Counted from the stretch's first letter, positions 38,198 through 47,943 are shown. The stretch: 64,000 bases of DNA from Azospirillum oleiclasticum (GCF_013423485.1 NZ_JABFFR010000023.1:62001-126000), one strand, 5' to 3'. Made by a program: numbers and translations. The notes: generated by a model from the letters alone, not told the origin.

Positions 38198-40318
38198 TCA
38201 GGCCCCGATGCGGGTGGTTTCCGAGATGGTGACCAGGCGGTTCGTTTCGGCCAGCACCGCGTCCAGCAGGGGAAGCAGGGCGCCCAGCGCCGCGGTGTCG
38301 GCATGCGCCTCGTTGACGGCGCGCGCCACCTCGGCAAGCCGCAGGCAGCCGAAATTGGCCGACAGCCCGGCCAGCGTGTGCGCGGCCTGCCGCACGTCGC
38401 GCACGCGGCCGGCGTGGACGGCGGCGGCGATGGCCGCCCGCTCGCGCAACGCCGTTTCCGGGAACAGGCTCAGCATGCCGTCCAGGCTTTCGGAGCCCAG
38501 CGCCAGCCGCAGCTCGGCCAGCTTCACCCGGTCGACCAGCGGCTGGCTGGCGAAGCGGCCGGGATCCGGCAGCTCCGCCGGATCGGCCGGCAACGGCGGC
38601 ACTGCCGGCTCCGTCTGCTGCGACACGCGGCGGGCGACAAGACCGAGCAGCACGGAGCCCAGATGGTCCCAATCGACGGGCTTGGTGAGATAGGCGTCCA
38701 GCCCCGCCGCCATGTGCCCGTCGCGGTGCTCGGGCAGTGCGTCGGCGGACAGGCCGACGATGGGGATGCGGGCCACCGGCCCGACCATGCGCCGGATCGC
38801 CCGGGCCGCCGAGCGGCCGTCCATCACCGGCATCTCCATATCGAGCACCAGCGCGTCGTACTCGGGGGAGGCGGCCAGAGTCGCCACGACCGCCCGGCCG
38901 TCCCCCACGGCGTCCACCCGGTGCCCCATCCGCGTCAGCATGGTGGTGATCAGCATGCGGTTCACGTCGTTGTCCTCCGCCAGGAGGAGGCGCAGCGACG
39001 CGGGCGGGGCGGCGGGGAGCGCCAACGCCTCCGGCGGCGGGCGGTTCAGCGTGGCGGCGTCCGGCGGGGCCAGCGCCGGCCGGGTGCGGATGGAGAACCG
39101 GAAGGTGGAGCCACGGCCCGGCGTGCTGGCCACGCCGATGTCGCCGCCCATCGCCTCCACCAGCCGCTTGCAGATGGCGAGCCCCAGCCCGGTGCCGCCG
39201 TAGCGCCGGGCGGTCGACGCCTCCGCCTGGACGAAGGCCTCGAACAGGCGGGCCTGCTGCTGCTCCGTCATGCCGATCCCGGTGTCCGACACCTCGAAGC
39301 GGATCACGCAGTCGCCGTCACCCAGGTCCGCGCACCAGCCGGCGATCTCGATGCGGCCGCGGTCGGTGAACTTGATGGCGTTGCCGACGAGATTGAACAG
39401 AACCTGGCGCAGCCGGGTCGGGTCGCCGCGGATGTGGCGCGGCGTGTCCTCGGCCAGCGAGGCGCTGAGCGCCACCCCCTTGGCCGCGGCGCGCACCAGG
39501 AAGAGCTGCACCACGTCCTCCACCAGCCGGTGCAGGGAGAAGTCGATCTCCTCGATCTCCAGCTGCCCGGCCTCGATCTTGGAGAAGTCGAGGATGTCGT
39601 TGAGGATCGCCAGCAGCGTGTCCGCCGACGAGCGCAGCGTCTTCACCAGCCCCTGCTGCTGCGGGGTCAGCGACGTGCCGCCGAGCAGGTCGCCCATGCC
39701 GATCACCGCGGTCATCGGCGTGCGCAGCTCGTGGCTCATCATCGCCAGGAAGCGCGACTTGGCGCGGCTGGCGTTCTCCGCGGCGATGCGGGCGGCCTCC
39801 GCCTCCTCCCGCGCCCGGTCCAGATCCTCGGCGAGCGCGAAGGTCTCGGCGGCGAGCTTGGTGGTCTGCTCCTGCGCGTCCAGCAGCCTCTGTTCCGACC
39901 GGCGGCGGCCGGTCACGTCGGCGGAGCTGGCGACGAACCAGGCCGCCCGCCCGTCCGGCCCCGGCATCGGGCGGATCGACAGGGCGTTCCAGAAGGCGCT
40001 GCCGTCCTGGCGGTAATGCAGGATCTCCACCGACAGCGGCTCGCCCAGCCCGACCGCGCGGCGGACCAGGGCGGCGCTGCCGGTGTCGGTGTCCGGCCCC
40101 TCCAGCGCCGCGAAGCCTTGCCCGACCAGATCGGACTCGCGGTAGCCGCAGATGTCCAGGAAGGCCCTGTTGCAGAAGACGAACGGGCAGCCCGGCCGGG
40201 TCGGATCGCCGATCGCGAGCCCCGCCGTGGACGCTTCCAGAGCCTGGGCGAGCACGGCGGCGTCCGGCCGCTGCCGCGTCGTGTCGGTGGACGGAAGGGG
40301 CTGCATGGCGCGCGTCAT
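38198..40318 (-). CDS. PAS hybrid histidine kinase with receiver and HPt domains
   Basis: About 706 residues with no membrane helix, so a cytoplasmic sensor. Order: PAS domain (about 20-135; GLAIGDPTRPGCPFVFCNRA, of the LOV/PAS_9 style but without the NCRFLQ cysteine motif); coiled coil; HisKA with the phosphoacceptor in MMSHELRTPM (near 195); HATPase (NLVGNAIKFTD, DTGIGM, GTGLGLAI); receiver (LLLAEDNDVNR, DALVLDMEMPVMDG); and C-terminal HPt (RQAAHTLAGLSANFG). It is a complete internal phosphorelay; its output regulator is not in view. ATG 40318 is used; GTG 40324 is possible. Confidence 0.93.
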   Translation of the reverse strand: MTRAMQPLPSTDTTRQRPDAAVLAQALEASTAGLAIGDPTRPGCPFVFCNRAFLDICGYRESDLVGQGFAALEGPDTDTGSAALVRRAVGLGEPLSVEILHYRQDGSAFWNALSIRPMPGPDGRAAWFVASSADVTGRRRSEQRLLDAQEQTTKLAAETFALAEDLDRAREEAEAARIAAENASRAKSRFLAMMSHELRTPMTAVIGMGDLLGGTSLTPQQQGLVKTLRSSADTLLAILNDILDFSKIEAGQLEIEEIDFSLHRLVEDVVQLFLVRAAAKGVALSASLAEDTPRHIRGDPTRLRQVLFNLVGNAIKFTDRGRIEIAGWCADLGDGDCVIRFEVSDTGIGMTEQQQARLFEAFVQAEASTARRYGGTGLGLAICKRLVEAMGGDIGVASTPGRGSTFRFSIRTRPALAPPDAATLNRPPPEALALPAAPPASLRLLLAEDNDVNRMLITTMLTRMGHRVDAVGDGRAVVATLAASPEYDALVLDMEMPVMDGRSAARAIRRMVGPVARIPIVGLSADALPEHRDGHMAAGLDAYLTKPVDWDHLGSVLLGLVARRVSQQTEPAVPPLPADPAELPDPGRFASQPLVDRVKLAELRLALGSESLDGMLSLFPETALRERAAIAAAVHAGRVRDVRQAAHTLAGLSANFGCLRLAEVARAVNEAHADTAALGALLPLLDAVLAETNRLVTISETTRIGA

Positions 40319-40535
40319 CGACACCGATCGTCAATCACCGGAACATTGATGGGGCCACAATAAAGGGAGCGTATGGCGATTGCCATGGTCATCCCTCACC
40401 ACCGGCCGGTCCCGTGTGCCGCGCCGCACGCGCGCCGGGCAATCCGCGTCTTCCGCGCCACCATGTTGGTTGATATCGTACACGCCGCGGTTGGCCGCCG
40501 GTCGTCCGGCCAGCCGCGGCTGCAAGGGAGCCGGC

Positions 40536-40955
40536 ATGGGCACAGAGGACAACATCCGCAAGATCCGCGACCTCGGCGTGCTGGTCGTGGACGACGACAT
40601 GTTCACACGACGGACCATCGTGGCCCTTTTGAGGGAGTTGGGAACCCGCACCGCCTGGGACGCTTCCGACGGCATGGCGGCCCTGGAGTTCCTGCGCAAG
40701 CGCGGGCCGGAAGTGGACGTGATCCTGTGCGATCTCGACATGCCGCGCATGGGCGGGCTGGAACTGCTGCACGCCCTGCGCACCGCGACCGGCAACGAGC
40801 TGGCCGCCATTCCGGTGATCGTGACGACGGTCCACCGCGAGGCCGAGACGGTCAAACGGGCCATCACCTACGGCATCACCGGATACCTTGTGAAGCCGGT
40901 CACCAAGACCGATCTGTCGAAGCGTCTGTCCCTGGTTGTCCAGCGGGGACGCTGA
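40536..40955 (+). CDS. Single-domain CheY-like response regulator of the B12-sensor cluster
   Basis: 139 residues from ATG 40536, preceded by AAGGGAG at 40524-40530. It is one receiver domain with the acidic cluster VVDDDMF, phosphoacceptor in LCDLDMPRMGG, a switch threonine in VIVTTVH and the lysine in LVKPVTK. There is no DNA-binding output, so it probably works by protein contact or in a relay. It lies 99 bp upstream of the cobalamin-binding gene and in the same direction, making it the likely partner of the kinase at 42140. Confidence 0.9.
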   Translation: MGTEDNIRKIRDLGVLVVDDDMFTRRTIVALLRELGTRTAWDASDGMAALEFLRKRGPEVDVILCDLDMPRMGGLELLHALRTATGNELAAIPVIVTTVHREAETVKRAITYGITGYLVKPVTKTDLSKRLSLVVQRGR

Positions 40956-41054
40956 ATCCGGCGATCCGCGCCGGATGCAGCGCCTGTGGCACCGGACGGG
41001 GGTCCCGGCTGTTCCCCTGGGACAGGCCGGCTGGCCGCTGCTGGAGGGTATGGA

Positions 41055-42143
41055 TTGACACGAACAGCCGCCGCCGAGATCACCGGGCGCCGTGACGAGC
41101 TGGCGCAGGCCGTGGTTTCGGCGCAGTTCGCCCGCAGGCCCGCCCTGCGGGACCGCTACGGCGACGCCGGGGCCGCGAAATGCGCGGAGGATCTGCGTTA
41201 CCACATCCTCTATCTGGCCGAGGCGGTCGCCGCCGACAGCCCGCGTTTGTTCAGCGAGTACGCCGCCTGGGTCAAGGTGCTCTTCGCCGGGCTGAAGATT
41301 CCGGCGAGCGATCTGCGCGACAGCCTGGAGATCCTGCGCGAGGTCGTCGCGGAGCGCGTGGGCGGGCCGGTGGCGGACGTGGCGGCGCGCTGCATCGCCG
41401 CCGCCCTCGACGGGCTGCCGCATGTCCCGGACGAGCCGGTCGCCCACCTCGACCCCGCAGCCCCCCATGGCTGGCTGGCGCAACGCTACCTCGACGCGCT
41501 GCTGGCCGGCGACCGGCGCACCGCCACCACCCTGGTGCTGGAGGCGGTGGAGGCGGGCCTGCCGGTGCGCGACGCCTATCTCCACGTGTTCCAGCCGACC
41601 CTGCGCGAGGTCGGGCGGCTGTGGCAGCTCGGGCGGATTTCGGTGGCGCACGAGCATTTCGTCACCGCCGCGACGCAGGCCACCATGTCCATGCTCTATC
41701 CCCGCATCTTCGCGGCGGAGCGGCACGGTCTGGCGCTGGTCGCCACCTGCGTCAGCGGCGAGATGCACGAGATCGGCATCCGCATGGTGGCCGATTTCTT
41801 CGAGATGGCGGGCTGGGACACCTATTATCTGGGCGCCAACGCCCCGGCCGCCGCCGTGGTCCGCGCGGTCCGGGAGCGCAACGCCGCCGTGCTCGCCGTC
41901 TCGGCCACCATCACCGCCCATGTGGGCGCGGTGGCCGAGCTGATCCGGCAGGTGCGCGAGGGGCTGGGCGACCGCCGCGTGCACGTGATCGTCGGCGGCT
42001 ATCCCTTCAACATCGATCCCGACCTGTGGCGCAGCGTCGGGGCGGATGGTTCCGCCGCCGGTGCCGAGGATGCGGTGACGCTGGCCGCCCGGCTGGGGGG
42101 TGCGGAGTTTCAGGACGCCGGCGGGGGGATCGCGGCGGCATGA
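41055..42143 (+). CDS. Cobalamin-binding sensor protein with CarH/LitR-type photoreceptor motifs
   Basis: About 362 residues. TTG 41055 follows CTGGAGGG by 6 bases. An N-terminal helical region (about 1-125) is followed by a four-helix cap and a Rossmann cobalamin domain. The cap carries W190, then E200 and H201 (Wx9-EH). The Rossmann domain carries E236 and H238 in GEMHEIG (ExHxxG), where the histidine is the lower cobalt ligand, and a late VIVGGYPFN loop. In CarH-type proteins the Wx9-EH residues hold the adenosyl group and allow light-driven bond breakage. There is no MerR DNA-binding domain; instead the gene overlaps a histidine kinase by 4 bp. A role as a light or B12 sensor for that kinase is inference. 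Confidence 0.85.
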   Translation: MTRTAAAEITGRRDELAQAVVSAQFARRPALRDRYGDAGAAKCAEDLRYHILYLAEAVAADSPRLFSEYAAWVKVLFAGLKIPASDLRDSLEILREVVAERVGGPVADVAARCIAAALDGLPHVPDEPVAHLDPAAPHGWLAQRYLDALLAGDRRTATTLVLEAVEAGLPVRDAYLHVFQPTLREVGRLWQLGRISVAHEHFVTAATQATMSMLYPRIFAAERHGLALVATCVSGEMHEIGIRMVADFFEMAGWDTYYLGANAPAAAVVRAVRERNAAVLAVSATITAHVGAVAELIRQVREGLGDRRVHVIVGGYPFNIDPDLWRSVGADGSAAGAEDAVTLAARLGGAEFQDAGGGIAAA

Positions 42144-43327
42144 ACGCGCTGGTGGTTCTCTGCGACGCGGACGGCGTGGTACGCCGCTGGCGCTCGCTCG
42201 GCGGCGGCGTTGGTGCCTTCGCGCTGTCGGACGGCGTGCTGTTCCCGACCCTGTTCGGCCCCGGCGACGTGGCGCGCGCGCTGGATGCGCTGGCCGCCCT
42301 GGGACGCGAGGGCGTCCTGGTGGACCGACCCTTCGAACTGCCGCGCGACGGCGGCGGTCGTGAGTCGACGGTCTATCTGTCCGGGGCGGCGATGCCCGTC
42401 GGCCGGCTGGTGCTGGTCGCAGCGCGCCAGCCGGGGGCGGCCACCGCCATCCGGCAGGATCTGGCGTCCGTCGATGCGGAGCTGGCCGAGGGCTTGCGCC
42501 CGCTCGACCGCTGGCTGGCCCCCGCCGCGGCCCGCGACGCGGCGCTGTTCGAGGAGATGACCCGCGTCAACAGCGAGCTCGCCAACGCCCAGCGCGATCT
42601 CGCCAAGGCCAACGCCGAGCTGAAGCTGCTGAACGAGCAGCGCAACCGCCTGATGGGCATGCTGGCGCACGACCTGCGCACGCCGCTCCAGGTCATCACC
42701 GGCTTCGCCGAGCATCTCGGCACCCGGCTGAACGGCCGGATCGAACCGCGCGACATGGGCAGCCTGGACCGCATCCGGGAATCCAGTCTGTTCATGAGCC
42801 ACCTGATCGACGACGCGCTGTCCATGGCGGCGGCCCAGGCGGGCAAGCTGCATGTGGCGCGCCGTTCCGTCGATCTGGGGGGGCTGGTCCGGCGCAACGC
42901 CGGCATCAACGGCATCATCGCGCGCGGCAAGGACATCCGGCTGGAGGTCCGGGTGGCGGACGGGCTGCCCCGCATCCAGGCGGATCCGTCCAAGCTGGAG
43001 CAGCTGATGAACAACCTGCTGTCCAACGCCGTGAAGTATTCCGAACGCGGCACCCGCGTGGACGTCACGGTGGACCGCACCGACAGCCACGCCCGCGTCA
43101 TCGTCGCCGACGAGGGGCGCGGCATGTCGAAGGCGGAGACCGCCCGCATCTTCCAGCCCTTCGCCCGCCACGCCCAGTCCGGCACCGCCGGCGAGATGTC
43201 GGTCGGCCTCGGCCTGTTCATCTGCCGCACCATCGTCGATGCCCACGGCGGCCGAATCCTGGTCCGGAGCGCGCCGGGGCAGGGATCCACCTTCACGGTG
43301 GAGCTGCCGCTGGCGGGTGCCGGGTAA
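42140..43327 (+). CDS. Cytoplasmic histidine kinase coupled to the cobalamin sensor
   Basis: 395 residues, no membrane helix. The N-terminal 125 residues look like a degenerate PAS-type domain, followed by a coiled coil (about 135-170), HisKA with phosphoacceptor in MLAHDLRTPLQ (near 176) and HATPase (NLLSNAVKYSE, DEGRGMS, GLGLFICRTIV). ATG 42140 overlaps the stop of the cobalamin-binding gene (ATGA), so the two are translationally coupled and likely interact. The nearby receiver at 40536 is the obvious phosphate acceptor. Confidence 0.93.
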   Translation: MNALVVLCDADGVVRRWRSLGGGVGAFALSDGVLFPTLFGPGDVARALDALAALGREGVLVDRPFELPRDGGGRESTVYLSGAAMPVGRLVLVAARQPGAATAIRQDLASVDAELAEGLRPLDRWLAPAAARDAALFEEMTRVNSELANAQRDLAKANAELKLLNEQRNRLMGMLAHDLRTPLQVITGFAEHLGTRLNGRIEPRDMGSLDRIRESSLFMSHLIDDALSMAAAQAGKLHVARRSVDLGGLVRRNAGINGIIARGKDIRLEVRVADGLPRIQADPSKLEQLMNNLLSNAVKYSERGTRVDVTVDRTDSHARVIVADEGRGMSKAETARIFQPFARHAQSGTAGEMSVGLGLFICRTIVDAHGGRILVRSAPGQGSTFTVELPLAGAG

Positions 43328-43526
43328 CGCCGTGCACGCGCCCGCTTCCGGAGTGACGGTGACCGTCGTCCATGCCGTCGCGGGACCGACGGGTCCGGAC
43401 CCGTCCGTTCCACATCCCCATGCGACGCCCCGCCACAGCCCGACCCGTCCCGAAAGGTATTGCGCATTCGGGTAAAATTTTATACAAAGGTCTAGCAAAA
43501 GCGACGCACTTCCGAGGGTGGCCGGC

Positions 43527-43730
43527 ATGGGAACGACGGAATGGATCGAGGGAAAACTCGCCCAGCGCCGCATCAAGGCCCGCCAGCGCATCGCCGCCCG
43601 TGAACTCGCCTCCCGTCAGCGCCACCGGGTCTGGGAACGCGACATCGCCCGCGTGGCGCTGCTCGGCTCCATCCTGATCCTCGGCATCGTCGTCATCGAG
43701 ATCGGCCGCAAGGCCACCCACCTGCTCTGA
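43527..43730 (+). CDS. Small basic single-pass membrane protein
   Basis: 67 residues from ATG 43527. A strongly basic amphipathic N-terminal half (KLAQRRIKARQR) is followed by one hydrophobic helix (VALLGSILILGIVVIEI) near the C-terminus. The upstream DNA (43460-43500) is AT-rich and promoter-like. There is no recognised family; small proteins of this form often bind membrane complexes. It is independent of the kinase gene, which ends 200 bp upstream. Confidence 0.55.
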   Translation: MGTTEWIEGKLAQRRIKARQRIAARELASRQRHRVWERDIARVALLGSILILGIVVIEIGRKATHLL

Positions 43731-43877
43731 GTCGGTGGCGGTCGGCCGCCCGGTCCGTCCTCCGCCCCCAGACCCGCCCCTTCTCCGCCGCTGCGCCGCC
43801 CGGCCCTCCTTTGGCCAGGCTCCGGTCGACGCGTCGCCGCTGTGGAGAAGGGGTCGGTGTGGGGGTGGAAGTGGCCC

Positions 43878-45497
43878 TCAATCCAGCGGGCGGGTCTTCA
43901 GGCCGGTGGTCAGCTTCAATTCCTTCCGCGCGTCGGCGAAGGCGGCGGCGGCCGTGCGGGTGAGGTCGCGCGTGGATTGCCGTCGGGCGGCCGTGGTGGA
44001 CGCGTAGGCCTGCCGGGCGATGTCGAAGTGGCAGGACGCGGTTTCCACCGCGTGCTGGGATTCCGCCGTGTAGTCGGCCAGGAAGCCGCTCACCGCCGCG
44101 GCGGTCTGGTCGCACTGGAAGAAGGGCTGCCAGAACGGGGCCTTGTTGCCCGCCAGCCGCAGCGCCTCGATGGCCTTGGGCTTCGATCCGACCGCCACGA
44201 GCTGGACATAGTCCTGCCGCTCCGCCGGCCCTCCCTCCACGCAGGTCAGCAGCACGCCGCACATGGCGTTGACGACGTCGAAGACGTTGCCCAGCGACCG
44301 GCTCCAGTCGATCGGGCCGAACATGGATGCGCCCGGCTTCATCACCATGATGGTCGTCAGCTGGGTGATGTCGTAGAGGTGCCGCTGTTCCGGCGGTACC
44401 GGCTGCAGGTTGGCGATGAAGGGGTTGCCCCCGCCGCCCGGCGTGTAGCCGGTGGACAGGGTGGCGACGATCGTCTCGGCCCGGCCGGCGTCGAGCGAGG
44501 CGTTGAGCCGGCCACCCGACTGCTCGACCCCGCGGAAGTTCTCGACGCTCATGAAGGCCAGCGCGGTGCGCTCGCCGGCGATGTTGGCGTACCAGTTCAG
44601 CCGCATCGACAGGCCCGACAAGGCGCGCGCCATGCTGACGATGTAGGCGCGCTGCATGTCGGAGATCGGGGGGGAGGACAGGGCGAGGAGGATGTTCGTG
44701 TCGTTCCGCCCGCCGCCGGCGCGGGCGTAGCGCTGCAGCGCGCTCAGCTTATCGCCCAGCACCTCGGCGGTCGCCGCGATCCCGGCCAGCCGCAGGTTCA
44801 GGCTCTGCTGCATGAAGACCAGCTCGAAGGACGGGGAGACCACAAAGGACACCTGATCCGTCTCGAACGTCTTCAGCACGGCGGAGTAGAAGGGGGCGGC
44901 GTAGGGCGACTTGTCGACCGGATCGGCCATTTCCAGGAGCTGGCCGGCGAATCCGCCGCCGAGCGCGCGCCGCTGCTGTTTGGAGTCGCCACTGAACAGC
45001 GCCAGGACATCGCCGCCGGTGACGCGGACCCGGCCGGAGATCTCCTCCCTGATGGTGCGTTGCAGGTCCGTCAGCCACTCGGCCTGCTGGCGCTTGATCT
45101 GCGCGAGCTGGAGCGAGGCATAGGTCCGCGTCGCGCTCATCGGAAGCAGCGACATGGTCGCCGACAGGGTCTTGTGCAGGTCCGTCGTGGCGTCCCAGTC
45201 CGGCACCAGATCGAAGGAACTGTTGGATTGCAGCCGCAATTCGTAGACCGGCTCAAGCAATCCCTTGCCGCTCTTGATGAAGTTGAGGGCCACGTCCTGG
45301 TAGGCCGAGTTGTACATCAGCCGTCCCACCCGGCTGCCGTCCGCCGAAGCCTTGGTGTAGGCCGCGGTCTTCACGCTCGGCGGGGCGCCACCGGCCATGC
45401 CGGCCATGATCGCGTTGCCGGTCGGAACACAGCCGGAGAGCAGACCGGCCACAACGATCCACAGAAGGGCATAACAACTATAAGATGCCGAGCGCAT
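43878..45497 (-). CDS. Unrecognised lipoprotein divergent from the CHAT-protease gene
   Basis: 539 residues. The first 23 form a lipoprotein signal with lipobox LSGC (Cys23). The mature protein is mostly helical, has no membrane segment and shows no catalytic motif I know. A glycine-rich loop (TGYTPGGGGNPF) and a region with paired cysteines (residues about 413-420, CGVLLTC) stand out. Its start is about 130 bp from the CHAT gene start in the opposite direction, so they share a control region. It may be a substrate, partner or regulator of the two proteases; this is inference from position only. Confidence 0.75.
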   Translation of the reverse strand: MRSASYSCYALLWIVVAGLLSGCVPTGNAIMAGMAGGAPPSVKTAAYTKASADGSRVGRLMYNSAYQDVALNFIKSGKGLLEPVYELRLQSNSSFDLVPDWDATTDLHKTLSATMSLLPMSATRTYASLQLAQIKRQQAEWLTDLQRTIREEISGRVRVTGGDVLALFSGDSKQQRRALGGGFAGQLLEMADPVDKSPYAAPFYSAVLKTFETDQVSFVVSPSFELVFMQQSLNLRLAGIAATAEVLGDKLSALQRYARAGGGRNDTNILLALSSPPISDMQRAYIVSMARALSGLSMRLNWYANIAGERTALAFMSVENFRGVEQSGGRLNASLDAGRAETIVATLSTGYTPGGGGNPFIANLQPVPPEQRHLYDITQLTTIMVMKPGASMFGPIDWSRSLGNVFDVVNAMCGVLLTCVEGGPAERQDYVQLVAVGSKPKAIEALRLAGNKAPFWQPFFQCDQTAAAVSGFLADYTAESQHAVETASCHFDIARQAYASTTAARRQSTRDLTRTAAAAFADARKELKLTTGLKTRPLD

Positions 45498-45630
45498 TCT
45501 TCCGCTTCCTTTGGGCTTGCTCTTCGCGCAATTGCCGAACTATGTCTACGCGGCGGTTGGTAGGGTTGCAACGAAAGAGGCGGAATTGGACGGCTCGTTC
45601 CCACAGTGTCGCACGCCGCTGGCGCCCGCC

Positions 45631-47937
45631 GTGCGCCGTGGCAGTCAAGGGCGAATTCTGATCATCTCCGCTCTCGTGGTCACCATTCTTGGTGGTTGCC
45701 GGGCATCCGAAACGGTGATCGGCGCGCGCGACGACCAGCTCGCCGCGCGAATCGAGCGGATCAACGCGACCCAGGGCGCCTATGACCGGCAGGAGCATTC
45801 CGACGCGGAACGCCTGATGCTGGCGGCACTCGGCAAGGCCGGTTCGGCGTCGGAACGACAGCATCTGCTGAACGAGCTCGCCGACCTCTACAGCTACCAC
45901 CTGCTCGACATCGAACGCGCCGTCGATACCGACACCCGCATCCAGGCCATCGGCACGCTGTCCGACGGCGACCGTCCGGGCTTCTCGGCGGGCTCGGCGA
46001 ACAACCGCATCCTGGCGGACACCGCCTACCGCGACCGCTACGTCAACGTCACCTCCAGCCAGATCATGGCGCTGTCGCAGCGCCGGCTGGAGCGCAACCG
46101 CAACCTGCTGATGGGCACGCCGCCCGGATCGTCGCAGAGCTACACCCGCGCCAAGCTGGAACAGTTCCTGGCGGACGTCGGGGCCGACCTGACCCGCACC
46201 CACCCCGGCACGCCCGACCGCCGTCAACTGATCAGCCGGCTGATCCGCGCGGAATGGGAACTGATCAACCTCGGAACGCCGCCGGCCAGCCTGACCGGGG
46301 CAACCCTCGCCAAGAAGGAGGGGATGCGCCCGTCCGACTTTTTCTTTCAGGAAATCGACTTCATTTCGCTGTCGCGCTATTACGAATCGCTGTTCGACAA
46401 GACCGGGACGATCGAATTCGCCGAAATGGCCCTGGCGATCGTGTACATTCCGTACAACAACATGACGGATTACTCGTCGCGCTGGATGTACAACCGGCTG
46501 GTCAACCGGTACATCGAGAAGCTGATCGATGCCTGCTACCGCGCGCGGCGGCATCAGGACATGCTGTATTACATCTCGCTGAACAAGTCCCGGATGATCC
46601 TGGAAGAGCGCGCCCGCTACCGTTCGCTCAGCCCGCGCCTGGCCGGCATCGGCGCCGGCGCGGTGCCGCTCGACCCGGTCACCCGCCTTCCCGACAAGCA
46701 GGCGTTCCTGGCCCGTCTGCGCTCGACGCCGGCCTTCCTCGACTATTACATCGCCGGCGATTACCGCTCGGCCCCCGCCAATTCGGAGATCGCCATCGCG
46801 TCGCGCCGGGATTCGGCGAGCTCGTTGATGGAGCTGCGCGCGGTGGCGGTCGCCGCCCCGTCCGCCCCATCAGCGTCGACATCGGCGACGGCAGCCCCCG
46901 CCCGTCCGGCCGTCGCCAACGACGTCTTCGTCGAGGAAAGCCTGTACGTGACCTATCTCGACGGCGGGGCGATCCAGGTCCAGCGCCTGACCGGCGCGCC
47001 GATGCGGGCGCTGCGCACCGCCGTCGCCGACGAGATCGCCGGTCTGGAGGCGGAATACGGCTCCTGGGTGACGGCCAACCGCGCCGTCGCCGTGGCCTCG
47101 GGATCATCCGCCTCTCCGACCCCCGCCCCCGCGGCAACCCCCGCCGCGGCTCCCGCCGCCGCCCCCCGCCGGCCGCAGACCGGCGCCGCCGCACGGCTGC
47201 TGCTGCCCTTCACGGTGAAGCCCGGTGTGGTGGTGTCGCCGGACAAATGGCTGTCGGCCTATCCCTTCGCCCTGGCACTCGGGCCCGATTCGCCGCGCGC
47301 GCTCAACCTGATGAGCTTCGCACCGCAGTCGCGCCTGTCCAACACCCGTCTGGCCGGCCTGTTCAACCCCACCGGCGACCTGCCCGATTCCGAGCAGGAG
47401 ATCGCCCACATCGCCCGTTCCTTCCCGGACTCGACGCTGCTGAAGCGCGGGGAGGCGTCGAAGCGGGCCTTCGCCGCGGTGTCCGGCCATTCCATCCTGC
47501 ATCTGTCGATGCACGGCCTGTACGATCCGGGCGATCCGTCCTCGTCCAAGCTGCTGCTTGCCGGCAGCCGGATGGACGAGTCGCGCGACGATTCCGCGGC
47601 CCTCTACGCCCGCGAGATGCTGGATTTCGCCGCCGCTCAGGGCAACGAGCTGGTGTTCCTCGCCGCCTGCGAAACCGGGCTGACCGCCGGCGACAGCCGC
47701 AACCGGTCGGAGCTGATGGGCATCCTGCGGCCGCTGATGGTGGGCGGCAACCGCAACATCGTCCTCACCCTGTGGAAGGTCGATTCGCTGACCGCCGGGA
47801 AGTTCGTCCAGTATTTCTACGAGGCGCTGGCGCAGTCGAACGACGTGCGAGTCGCCTTCTCCCGCAGCCAGGATCGCCTGCGCGCCGAATACCCGACGAC
47901 GCCCTACATCTGGGCGCCCTATTACCTGATCCAGTAG
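45631..47937 (+). CDS. CHAT-domain protease lipoprotein
   Basis: About 768 residues from GTG 45631, which gives a signal of 23 residues with lipobox LGGC; an in-frame ATG at 45511 would add 40 residues before the signal and seems less likely. Residues about 40-340 are helical (TPR-like but divergent). An Ala/Pro-rich linker (about 490-525) leads to a C-terminal CHAT domain (about 540-768), a caspase-like cysteine protease fold, with histidine in ILHLSMHG and cysteine in VFLAACETG, followed by RPLMVGGNRNIVLTLWKVD, a typical CHAT strand. It should be anchored in the envelope. The caspase-like gene follows after 6 bp. Confidence 0.87.
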   Translation: MRRGSQGRILIISALVVTILGGCRASETVIGARDDQLAARIERINATQGAYDRQEHSDAERLMLAALGKAGSASERQHLLNELADLYSYHLLDIERAVDTDTRIQAIGTLSDGDRPGFSAGSANNRILADTAYRDRYVNVTSSQIMALSQRRLERNRNLLMGTPPGSSQSYTRAKLEQFLADVGADLTRTHPGTPDRRQLISRLIRAEWELINLGTPPASLTGATLAKKEGMRPSDFFFQEIDFISLSRYYESLFDKTGTIEFAEMALAIVYIPYNNMTDYSSRWMYNRLVNRYIEKLIDACYRARRHQDMLYYISLNKSRMILEERARYRSLSPRLAGIGAGAVPLDPVTRLPDKQAFLARLRSTPAFLDYYIAGDYRSAPANSEIAIASRRDSASSLMELRAVAVAAPSAPSASTSATAAPARPAVANDVFVEESLYVTYLDGGAIQVQRLTGAPMRALRTAVADEIAGLEAEYGSWVTANRAVAVASGSSASPTPAPAATPAAAPAAAPRRPQTGAAARLLLPFTVKPGVVVSPDKWLSAYPFALALGPDSPRALNLMSFAPQSRLSNTRLAGLFNPTGDLPDSEQEIAHIARSFPDSTLLKRGEASKRAFAAVSGHSILHLSMHGLYDPGDPSSSKLLLAGSRMDESRDDSAALYAREMLDFAAAQGNELVFLAACETGLTAGDSRNRSELMGILRPLMVGGNRNIVLTLWKVDSLTAGKFVQYFYEALAQSNDVRVAFSRSQDRLRAEYPTTPYIWAPYYLIQ

Positions 47938-47943
47938 AGCCGC

